Shown here: in pieces, positions 52,950 through 60,167 of the stretch
How positions within the stretch are numbered: position 1 is the first letter of the stretch
How the letters are laid out: each line of letters opens with the position of its first letter
NCBI GenBank assembly: GCA_012520655.1
Contig: JAAYNW010000066.1
Coordinates: forward strand, 1 to 64,000
Direction of reading: 5' to 3'
DNA length: 64,000 nt
Origin: Clostridiales bacterium
GTDB lineage: Bacteria; Bacillota; Clostridia; Lachnospirales; Lachnospiraceae
Translations under genes and position numbers: made by a program
Notes under the pieces: model-generated
What the model saw: only the letters and a program-made list of their open reading frames with translations
Database searches by the model: none
What the model was told of the DNA's origin: nothing

Positions 52950-53819
52950 CTAATTAACGGTATTTACATCGAATTTTCTCGCCAGATACTTGGTCAGAAA
53001 ATTAATTCCAAGCACAATAATCAGAAGCACTGCCGCAATGCCAAAGGCCACGTCATATTGTGCCTTAGACATGCTCAAAAACAATTGAATCGTCAGTGTA
53101 CCGCCGGACTGCATAATCTTATCAAACAGCCCCATGCCGGCTTTCGGTAATAGATACCCGCTTCCCGCGGTAAAAAGCAATGCCGCGGACTCTCCTACGA
53201 TTCTGCCGATTGCCAGAATAACACCCGTAATAATTCCCGGCATTGCGGAGGGCAGTAAAATTGTTCTTATCATATACCATTTGGCTGCCCCCATCGCCAG
53301 AGCACCGCTCCTATAGCTGTCAGGCACCGTTTTCAACGCCTCCTGTGTATTTCTCGTAATCAGAGGAAGAATCATAAGGGTAAGAGTAAGAGCACCCGTT
53401 AGGATGGAGTATCCCAGTCCCAAAGCGTTTCCAAAAAACACCATACCAAACAGACCGAATATGATGGAAGGAATTCCTGAAAGAGTTTCCGTCGTAAACT
53501 CTATGGCTTTTACCAAGCGTCCCGGCCTTGCATATTCATTAAGATAAATCGCGGAACCAATTCCAAGCGGTGTCCCAATTACTAAAGTGATTACAATAAT
53601 ATATAAAGTATTCACAATATTGCCAGCTATACCGACCGTCCCTTTTAAACTGCTCGTTACGGATGTCAAAAAGCTCCAATTAATCGCCCTTATTCCTTTG
53701 AAGAAAACATATCCGATAATTCCGATCAAAAGAAGCACCGAGAAAACCGCAGAAATATAAATTAGTATGCGCAGAATTTTATCTGAAATTCTTTTTCTCT
53801 TATTTGTAAGGCTATTCAT
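52950..53819 (-). CDS. pstA: Phosphate ABC transporter permease PstA
   Basis: A 289-residue membrane permease with about six helices. The BPD_transp_1 coupling loop is EALKTVPDSYRSGALAMGAAKWYMI, and GIPSIIFGLFGMVFFG and GRIVGESAALLFTAGS are PstA landmarks. It overlaps the end of pstC by 8 bases, so translation is coupled. It forms the membrane channel with PstC. Confidence 0.95.
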   Translation of the reverse strand: MNSLTNKRKRISDKILRILIYISAVFSVLLLIGIIGYVFFKGIRAINWSFLTSVTSSLKGTVGIAGNIVNTLYIIVITLVIGTPLGIGSAIYLNEYARPGRLVKAIEFTTETLSGIPSIIFGLFGMVFFGNALGLGYSILTGALTLTLMILPLITRNTQEALKTVPDSYRSGALAMGAAKWYMIRTILLPSAMPGIITGVILAIGRIVGESAALLFTAGSGYLLPKAGMGLFDKIMQSGGTLTIQLFLSMSKAQYDVAFGIAAVLLIIVLGINFLTKYLARKFDVNTVN

Positions 53820-54750
53820 GGTTTTTATCTCCCTTTTTTAAGATTCGCGTAAGAGTTACGTTAATCAGCATTATGAAAATAAACAGCACCAAGCCTATCG
53901 TAAACAGTACCTGCCTATGTATATCTGCCGCATATCCCATCTCGCTTACGATTGCCGTCGTAAGAAATCGTACCGAATTGAACGGAAGCGGTATGTTTAC
54001 TGAGCTCCCCGATACAAGACTTATTGCCATCGCTTCGCCGATAGCTCTGCCTACACCAAGTACAATTGCCGTAATGATTCCGGACTTTGACGCAGGCAGT
54101 ATTACCTTGAAAATGGTCTGTATCTGGGACGCTCCTACCGCAAGCGATGCTGCCTTCAAGTAATCCGGAACGGCTTTAATCGCAGATTCACTTATGTTAA
54201 TTACCGTGGGAAGAATCATAATGGCCAGCACGATTACCGCCGATATCAGATTGGCGCCTCCCGTAAACTGATGCGTATCCGACCCCGCAAATATTTTCAG
54301 TTCCAGTTTATACATGAACGGATTCAATATCATCAAACCCAAGAGTCCATATATTACGGATGGAATACCCGCCAGCAATTCCACCGCAGGTTTTACGACT
54401 GCCACCACCTTCCCCGGAGCTATCTCCGCCAGAAAAATTGCCGTAAATACCCCTATCGGAACTCCAATAAGAACAGCCAATGCCGTACCAGCAATAGAAG
54501 TAAGAATAATATATAGAATGCCGAAAGAAGCCTCCGCTGCCGTCGGCTTCCAAACGGTTCCGAATAAAATATCTGTAAGCCCTACCTTAAATAATGCGGG
54601 CGTACCGTTGAAAATCATATATGCGGTAATCGAAGTAACCGCCAATACTGCCATAAAAGCGCAAATCATAAAAACAATCTGCGCTGTGTTTTCCACCGTT
54701 GATTTATTTGTATTATTTCCTATTATTGTGAAGGATTTCTGATTGCTCAT
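53812..54750 (-). CDS. pstC: Phosphate ABC transporter permease PstC
   Basis: A 312-residue membrane permease with about six helices. The coupling loop is AIKAVPDYLKAASLAVGASQIQTI; AGIPSVIYGLLGLMIL and GRAIGEAMAISLVSGSS match PstC. The N-terminus is cytosolic and polar (MSNQKSFTIIGNNTNKS). It follows pstS after 125 bases that include a hairpin. Confidence 0.95.
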   Translation of the reverse strand: MSNQKSFTIIGNNTNKSTVENTAQIVFMICAFMAVLAVTSITAYMIFNGTPALFKVGLTDILFGTVWKPTAAEASFGILYIILTSIAGTALAVLIGVPIGVFTAIFLAEIAPGKVVAVVKPAVELLAGIPSVIYGLLGLMILNPFMYKLELKIFAGSDTHQFTGGANLISAVIVLAIMILPTVINISESAIKAVPDYLKAASLAVGASQIQTIFKVILPASKSGIITAIVLGVGRAIGEAMAISLVSGSSVNIPLPFNSVRFLTTAIVSEMGYAADIHRQVLFTIGLVLFIFIMLINVTLTRILKKGDKNHE

Positions 54751-54817
54751 AACTTCTCCCTATTTATTTAATACGGCTTCCCGATATTTCCGATCCGTAT
54801 TCCATTCACCGAATCAC

Positions 54818-54841
54818 GGGTACGAGGCAACCCCCGTACCC
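54818..54841 (-). promoter_or_regulatory. Intercistronic hairpin between pstS and pstC
   Basis: A 7-bp GC-rich stem GGGTACG / CGTACCC with a ten-base loop and no U-tract. Placed after pstS, it could stabilise the pstS mRNA end and so raise binding-protein levels over permease levels, a common layout in ABC operons. This is inference. Confidence 0.5.
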
Positions 54842-54875
54842 TTGATATAAGTAATCTTTTATTTTGGTTATATAA

Positions 54876-55799
54876 CTAGTACGGTAAGATAAGACCTGCA
54901 CCGGCAATTACTTCTTTACCTTCATCGGAACCCAAGAAATCGAACAACGCCTGTACCAACTCATTTTGATCCGATATTTCTCCCTTTGTAGCCATCACAA
55001 AAGGTCTGCTCAATAAGTATTGGCCCGCTTTAATATTTTCTGCAGTAGCCGCTACATCGTCGAGTGCAAGCGCGATTACCGTGTCATCCAGAACATCGAG
55101 AGATACATATCCAATCGCTCCGGGTGTCGAGGCAACCTTTGCCATTACGGCTCCCGTGCTGTCAAGCTCGCTGGCATATGCACACGCATCTTCAATACCG
55201 AGAAGTTCTTCGAAGGCTCCTCTGGTACCCGAACCTGCTTCGCGTCCTACTACTACAATCGGTGCATCAGTTCCGCCCACTTCGCTCCATTTTTTTGTCT
55301 CGCCTTTATAAATACTGATAAGCTGATCCTTTGAAAGACCCGATACCGCATTGGCTGGATCTACTACTACTGCAATACCATCAATAGCGACTATGTTCTC
55401 AACTACACCGGCTTCTTTCTCACTGTCCTTCAACGCCCTGGAGGAATTCCCTATGTCCACGCTACCTGCTGTAACTGCCTCAATTCCCGCGGATGAACCT
55501 GTAAATTCAGGAGTTACCGTTACATTGGGGTATTTCACCATAAAGCTTTCCGCTACCGCATTTGCGAGCTTCTCCATAGAGGTACTTCCGGACATGGAAA
55601 TGGTTCCGCTCAAATCTGCGTTTTCTTCTGCAGGAGCTGCCGCCTCTGTCTGCGCTTCCTCTACCGGTGCTACTTCTGTCCGGGCATCCGCTTCCTGTAC
55701 AGTGGACTCTATTGCCTGACTTCCGCAAGCTGCGAGAGAAGCTACCGTTAAAATTGTCGCACCAGCAAGGGCAAACGTTTTTAATGCTCTGTTTTTCAT
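54876..55799 (-). CDS. pstS: Phosphate-binding lipoprotein PstS
   Basis: A 307-residue lipoprotein: signal ALKTFALAGATILTVASL with lipobox AAC (Cys 25), an acidic Ala/Glu-rich tether, and a PBP-like domain. Phosphate-contact loops can be recognised: SMSGSTSMEKLANAV, SSAGIEAVTAGSVDIGNSSR and VVGREAGSGTRGAFEEL. It captures phosphate outside the cell for PstCAB. Pho-box-like repeats lie upstream, consistent with induction on phosphate starvation. Confidence 0.95.
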   Translation of the reverse strand: MKNRALKTFALAGATILTVASLAACGSQAIESTVQEADARTEVAPVEEAQTEAAAPAEENADLSGTISMSGSTSMEKLANAVAESFMVKYPNVTVTPEFTGSSAGIEAVTAGSVDIGNSSRALKDSEKEAGVVENIVAIDGIAVVVDPANAVSGLSKDQLISIYKGETKKWSEVGGTDAPIVVVGREAGSGTRGAFEELLGIEDACAYASELDSTGAVMAKVASTPGAIGYVSLDVLDDTVIALALDDVAATAENIKAGQYLLSRPFVMATKGEISDQNELVQALFDFLGSDEGKEVIAGAGLILPY

Positions 55800-55944
55800 T
55801 TTTTCATTCTCCTCTTGATTTTATATACATTTTACAGTTACTGCCATTTATCTTCCCTAAATGGCTTGTGAGGTCATTTCCGGCTTACAATTGCCTTTCC
55901 TCATGTCTGTAATAGAAGTGTAGCATACAAAAAAAATGCCAAAT

Positions 55945-55982
55945 ATCATACTTTGGTAATTTGTATGTAAGATTTTTGTAAA
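55945..55982 (-). promoter_or_regulatory. Pho-box repeats and -10 element of the pst operon
   Basis: On the minus strand TTTACA, CTTACA and ATTACC stand as three direct repeats at exactly 11-bp intervals (55982, 55971, 55960 leftwards), each separated by five bases. This agrees with the Gram-positive PhoP-box pattern. TATGAT (55950-55945) follows as a -10 element, with no good -35 box, typical of an activated promoter. The 329-base gap 55800-56128 holds this element and the terminator at 56035-56083. Confidence 0.75.
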
Positions 55983-56034
55983 ATTTTTATATCTAATAAA
56001 ATTATCTGTTATATTATTTTGATACCGATATAAC

Positions 56035-56083
56035 AAAAAAGCTCAGGATTTCATGTCAGAATGAACATGCTCCTAAGCTTTTA
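56035..56083 (-). terminator. Terminator downstream of the nth remnant
   Basis: An interrupted inverted repeat (AAAAGCTTAGGAGCATGT with ACATGAAATCCTGAGCTTTTTT) ending in six T on the minus strand, 45 bases after the nth stop codon. It would have been the nth terminator. Confidence 0.65.
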
Positions 56084-56128
56084 ATTATCTCCTTATTCTC
56101 TTTTTATTCCTGTATGTTTGACTTTGGA

Positions 56129-56517
56129 TCATATATGTTTTTCGCACCACACATCCAAAATACAGTTTTCACAATGGCATCTTCTTGCTGTACATACACT
56201 CCTGCCATGATATATTAATTGAAAATTGATACGGTTCCAATGCTCTTTGGGAAGAGCTTGCATTAATTCCTGTTCCACTTGAACCGGATTCTTCCTTGCA
56301 GCCCAGCCTATCCTCTTAGCAATGCGGAATACATGCGTATCTACCGTCACTCCCGGTATTCCATAAGCATCCGCCAGAAACAAAGTCGCTGTTTTTCTCC
56401 CGACTCCGGCCAAGAAAGTAAGTTCTTCCAGCGTCACAGGCACTTTACCATCATATTGTTCGAATATCTACTTGCAGCACTTTTGCATGTTTCTGGCTTT
56501 TACCTTATAAAGCTGCT
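56129..56517 (-). pseudogene. nth: Endonuclease III, C-terminal remnant
   Basis: The C-terminal half of the base-excision-repair glycosylase/lyase. Present are the helix-hairpin-helix with catalytic Lys (LAGVGRKTATLFLADA), the catalytic Asp region TVDTHVFRIAKRIGW, and the 4Fe-4S ligands C-x6-C-x2-C-x5-C at the end (CTARRCHCENCILDVWC). Going upstream, nth-like sequence (LYKVKARNMQKCC) continues in the same frame past an in-frame TAG at ~56468, then stops abruptly inside cas3 sequence near 56515. The N-terminal half is missing, so no active enzyme is expected. Confidence 0.85.
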
Positions 56518-57396
56518 CAATGTCTTAGCACCGCCGGTCGGTACGGAAAGCCTATATATTCCTTCCTGTTTCTTGGCAAACAAACGACAATCTTCTGCAA
56601 TCCTTGTTCTTAGAAGTGAAATCTTATCCGTACCATGGAATTTTTTCAGATAGTCCTCTAAATTGCATGTAACCTTCTCCCAACTATCTCTTTTGTCTTT
56701 TTCAAATACATTTTCTGCTCTTCCATTGCAAAACTTTGCCGTATTTAATCTATCGGCATCAATCAATACGGAAAGCAGCGTTCTTTCCAGAACGGAATGA
56801 AAATAGGTTATCAACACTGCTTTTCTTTTTATCTTTTCTCGTCCTTCAGGTACCACCGAAACAATACGATCAGATAATTCTTCTATCTTATTCTGAAACT
56901 GCTTTACTTCCTCTACCGACGCAATAAACAGCTTATCCAGATAGCTTTCTGAAATAGTGCTTTTACCTAAGTTAAAAAGGACCTCCTCATAATCTATATC
57001 CTGTATATTTTCTGTTCTTTCTATAAAAACAGGTTTTCCATCCGGTGCAACACAATCAATCAGCCCGTGATGAGAAAAAATTGCCATAGAAATAAGTTGG
57101 GCCGTTAACCTCTCTATCCTTTCACCTTTATAATAACGTCTATAAATGTAAACTGCTCCCGCCGAACTATGATTGACGCTTCCCCGATAAGCTCCTTTTT
57201 TACCGGAGACCGCTGCTCTTAAATAATCCTCAAACCTTTTTCTCCATTTTCCCAAATCATGTAAAAGTGCCGTAAGGTATGCAAGATGCCCTATATGTAA
57301 TTCAGATCCGATTATTTCAGCCAGTCTTGCAGTTTCCTCCAGATGCTCCAATACCGCTTGTTCTTTTCCTGTTTTTTTATCAATGTGGGCAATCAT
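56500..57396 (-). pseudogene. cas3: Cas3 HD nuclease fragment, truncated at the helicase P-loop
   Basis: A ~298-residue N-terminal piece of type I Cas3. The HD nuclease motifs are intact: LEHLEETARLAEIIG, ALLHDLGKWRKRFEDYL, GSVNHSSAGAVYI and IFSHHGLIDCV. The helicase begins normally at GIYRLSVPTGGAKTLSS (Walker A, with GA where GG is usual) but ends three codons later at a stop made by the junction with nth. All other helicase motifs and other cas genes are gone. The Met at 57396 with AGAGAGG upstream is the start. The style of the N-terminus (MIAHIDKKTGKEQ) suggests subtype I-C, but this is a weak call. Confidence 0.85.
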
Positions 57397-57453
57397 ATAA
57401 TACCTCTCTGCAACGTAGGAAAATAATAAATAGCAAATTACCAATATATGGAT

Positions 57454-57485
57454 ATTATATTGTATTTCGACATATTGTACAATAT
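57454..57485 (-). promoter_or_regulatory. Promoter and palindrome upstream of cas3
   Basis: TTGTAC (57482-57477), 17 bases, TATAAT (57459-57454) on the minus strand, 57 bases before the cas3 ATG. A perfect 14-bp palindrome ATATTGTACAATAT (57472-57485) covers the -35 box and could be an operator. Confidence 0.6.
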
Positions 57486-57629
57486 ATTCTCATTTTTTTA
57501 TCACTTTATAAATATATTGCTATTCAGATTGTTCATCAGAATATCATATTATTTATGGTCGCAATGCTTATAGTTATAATATTTATATAAAAAGAAAAGG
57601 ATTGCATTATTTACAATCCCTTAAAGCTA

Positions 57630-57910
57630 CTATCCTTCAAAAAATTCAGCAACAACCTCCACCACCGGAAGCACTTCTACAAAACGATGGTTCCATATTC
57701 TTTCCTCATAATACTTTGTCAAATCTTCTCCCAAACAAAAGTCATTATCAAAGGTTGTTACCGTTCCTCGGGGGATAATTACCTCATATCCATGTTCAAA
57801 AGCGGCCTTGCAGGTAGCGTCAATGCAATACTCCGTCTGCAGCCCTGCCAATACAAGCTTCCCATCCTTGGGAACTCTTCTCCAGTTCGTCACCTGCACC
57901 ACCGTCTTTA
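57630..57910 (-). pseudogene. Isochorismatase-family cysteine hydrolase, C-terminal remnant
   Basis: The segment LVLAGLQTEYCIDATCKAAF holds the nucleophilic Cys of isochorismatase-like hydrolases, followed by GYEVIIPRGTVTTFDND. The N-terminal half with the catalytic Asp and Lys is missing. The ORF start upstream of ~57910 (MRPETTENRYG) is only an out-of-frame reading of the end of the neighbouring GNAT gene. It is therefore a 5'-truncated relic joined to that gene, not a functional small enzyme. Confidence 0.75.
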
Positions 57911-58378
57911 AAGTATGGTCTCCATACCGATTTTCTGTGGTTTCAGGCCGCATTTCTCATAGAATCTCATTGCCGATTCGTTACAACTCCATACGTTCAA
58001 TGTAACGTTGTAGCATCCCTCTTCTCTTGCGAACTCGATTACCGCGTTATAAAGACGCTTCCCCACATGACGCCCCCTAACGTCCTCATCCACGCAAAGA
58101 TCATCGATATACAGCGTCTTTATATCTGTAAGAATATTATCATCAATATGCTGCTGCAATACGCAGAAAGCATATCCCATCAAATATTCATTCTCGTCCA
58201 CCGCTACAAGTATCGGTTTGCCTTCGTCACGAATAATTCCCTTGATTTCCTCGTCCGTGTATTTTCTGCTGTTACTCTTAAATAAATCCGGACGTCCCCT
58301 GTGATGTACTGCAGCCACCTGCAACAGAAGACTTTTAATACCCTCTATATCTTTTTCCTCTGCTTTTCTTATCGTCAT
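57908..58378 (-). CDS. GNAT-family N-acetyltransferase
   Basis: A complete 156-residue GNAT protein. Motif A, which binds the acetyl-CoA pyrophosphate, is DDLCVDEDVRGRHVGKRLYNAV. The C-terminal NVWSCNESAMRFYEKCGL is the usual motif B. The N-terminus MTIRKAEEKDIEGI is the usual first strand. The acceptor (amine, peptide or antibiotic) is not readable. The stop at 57908 abuts the isochorismatase relic. AGGAGAGAAACG-like purines precede the ATG. Confidence 0.9.
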   Translation of the reverse strand: MTIRKAEEKDIEGIKSLLLQVAAVHHRGRPDLFKSNSRKYTDEEIKGIIRDEGKPILVAVDENEYLMGYAFCVLQQHIDDNILTDIKTLYIDDLCVDEDVRGRHVGKRLYNAVIEFAREEGCYNVTLNVWSCNESAMRFYEKCGLKPQKIGMETIL

Positions 58379-58391
58379 CGTTTCTCTCCTT

Positions 58392-59168
58392 TCAGGAAAG
58401 CTGACGAAAATCCATCAGCTGCTTTTCAATTCCTCTGTCTCTGAAAAGAGGTTCAACAAACAACAGTTTTGCTTCCGCACAATACATCCCCACAACTCTC
58501 GTCGCACACTTTCCCACAAAGAAACTAAGCTCGCCTCGTTCGATTTTGCTTATCAGTTCATCCTGTCTGTCATCGGTTAATAAGTCCATCTCTCTTTCGG
58601 CCATGTACCCATTATAAAGCTTTAAAATCTGACAATAATCCTCTTCTTTTAATTCTTCACATACGACCTCTTCCGTAGCTTCCTGCATTAACATATATAA
58701 AGCACTTCCGTTTTCGTCATATCCGTTATATCTAAAGCCCAAAGACATCCAGAATCTTCGATTTCTTTCATTGGATAGATTAAGCTCAAAGTACTTCGCA
58801 CCACGCACTTCCTTCCGGAGACGATCAAAACAGGCTTTTCCATATCCTGCGGTTCTATACTCCGGATAAATGCAAAAATCCAAGATAAAACATTTCCCGT
58901 CTTCTGAAGTATAAACACAATAGGAGCAAAAGCCAATTTGCACTTCCCCTTTATAAAAAAATATCATATGTGCCGGGTCGGTTTCCCTATTGCATATAGA
59001 TATTAACGTATTCCTGTATTTCTCTGAGAGAAAATATTCTTTATCCTCCTGCGTAAGCAGACTACCAATCGATGAATTAGGGAAAATATCTCGTATTAAA
59101 TATTCTTCATGCTTCTTCCAGTAAGCATCCCTGCACGCTTCTTCTATTGTAATCTCTTCTAAATCCAA
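58392..59168 (-). CDS. Tandem GNAT-family protein, second domain apparently damaged
   Basis: A 258-residue protein. Residues ~5-160 form an intact GNAT domain: FILDFCIYPEYRTAGYGKACFD (motif A) and NLSNERNRRFWMSLGFRYNG (motif B). A second GNAT domain begins at ~168 (VCEELKEEDYCQILKLYNGY) but lacks the strand between VVGMYCAEAK and LLFVEPLFRDRGIEKQLMDF, and it stops early (RQLS). This looks like an internal deletion plus 3' truncation of a double-GNAT protein. The first domain could still work. It lies 14 bases before the next GNAT gene. Confidence 0.75.
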   Translation of the reverse strand: MDLEEITIEEACRDAYWKKHEEYLIRDIFPNSSIGSLLTQEDKEYFLSEKYRNTLISICNRETDPAHMIFFYKGEVQIGFCSYCVYTSEDGKCFILDFCIYPEYRTAGYGKACFDRLRKEVRGAKYFELNLSNERNRRFWMSLGFRYNGYDENGSALYMLMQEATEEVVCEELKEEDYCQILKLYNGYMAEREMDLLTDDRQDELISKIERGELSFFVGKCATRVVGMYCAEAKLLFVEPLFRDRGIEKQLMDFRQLS

Positions 59169-59260
59169 TATTTACCCTCCAGACTACTTTTTGATTCTTT
59201 TTATTCTTTCCTATGCTTATCACCATATCTTATTATGATTTTATATCAAGTAATTGAGAA

Positions 59261-60103
59261 TTACAAGACTTCCTTCAAGCCTTCCGCCGTGCTCCGAAAG
59301 TCGATTCCGAATTCTCTTATCTTTTTTATATCCATCCGGAGGTTTCTGTGTTTATCCGCAAACGACTCTCTGTTTTCTACTACGTTTATCCCCGAAATAT
59401 TCTTCAGCTTTAGAATATGCCTGACCACATCGCAGGTACAAAGGTCATTTTCGCTTCCAAAATTATATATTCCGGGAGGAATGCTAAATGCTTTTTCCAT
59501 ATTAGCAGCAACCTCCCAAACATTGGTAATACTTCTGAAGTCAAATACCGGGTATCTGACTTCCTTCCCTTCCTGTACTGCTTGTAACACATTTGTTACC
59601 AAATTGCCATGTTCTATTCCTATCCTCGTTTCCTTATCATACATCCAACTAAGTCGCAAGATTACGCTGTCTTCATTAAACTCCAGACATTTTCTCTCCG
59701 CCTGAAGCTTCTGCTTACCGTAGACATGCGGCGGACACAGACTTTCTTCTTCCGAATGCGGGTTAGTCCCTGTATGTCCTAAATAGACCTGATCCGAGCT
59801 GCAGAACATCAATTTTGCTCCGAATTTGCCGCACGCCTTAGCTATGTTCTCCGTTCCCAACACATTTACCTTATGTGACAGCTCCGGCTCCTTTTCGCAA
59901 GTGCCTATATCAGACACCGCTCCGCAATGGATTATAATATCCGGACTAATTTCTCTTACTTTTTTTTCGACTTCGTTACCATCTGTAAAATCCATCTGCC
60001 CGCGAGTCAGTCCCATAACCTCATGTTTTTTTAGTGCTATACACAGCCTTGATGCCAGAAAGCCGTTAGCTCCGGTTAGCAATATCCTCATTTTTATAAC
60101 CAT
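59261..60103 (-). CDS. RmlD-like NAD(P)-dependent sugar-nucleotide reductase (SDR)
   Basis: A 280-residue extended short-chain dehydrogenase with the nucleotide-binding MRILLTGANGFLASRL, the catalytic Tyr/Lys pair in PPHVYGKQKLQAERKC, and SSDQVYLG. The nearest family is dTDP-4-dehydrorhamnose reductase (RmlD), which reduces 4-keto sugars, but no other rml gene is nearby. ATG 60103 has AAAGGAGC very close upstream; the Met four codons in is an alternative start. It stands alone, between a damaged GNAT gene and the alpha-glucosidase gene. Confidence 0.85.
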   Translation of the reverse strand: MVIKMRILLTGANGFLASRLCIALKKHEVMGLTRGQMDFTDGNEVEKKVREISPDIIIHCGAVSDIGTCEKEPELSHKVNVLGTENIAKACGKFGAKLMFCSSDQVYLGHTGTNPHSEEESLCPPHVYGKQKLQAERKCLEFNEDSVILRLSWMYDKETRIGIEHGNLVTNVLQAVQEGKEVRYPVFDFRSITNVWEVAANMEKAFSIPPGIYNFGSENDLCTCDVVRHILKLKNISGINVVENRESFADKHRNLRMDIKKIREFGIDFRSTAEGLKEVL

Positions 60104-60167
60104 GCTCCTTTCAACCCTATCCGCCTTTAGTCGATTACATTGTAGCAGCCCGGGTAATATTCATAAA

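Noticed and set aside
56444-57630. CRISPR array near cas3
   Set aside because: No repeated 28-37 bp units with spacers are present between 55.8 and 60 kb or elsewhere in the window.
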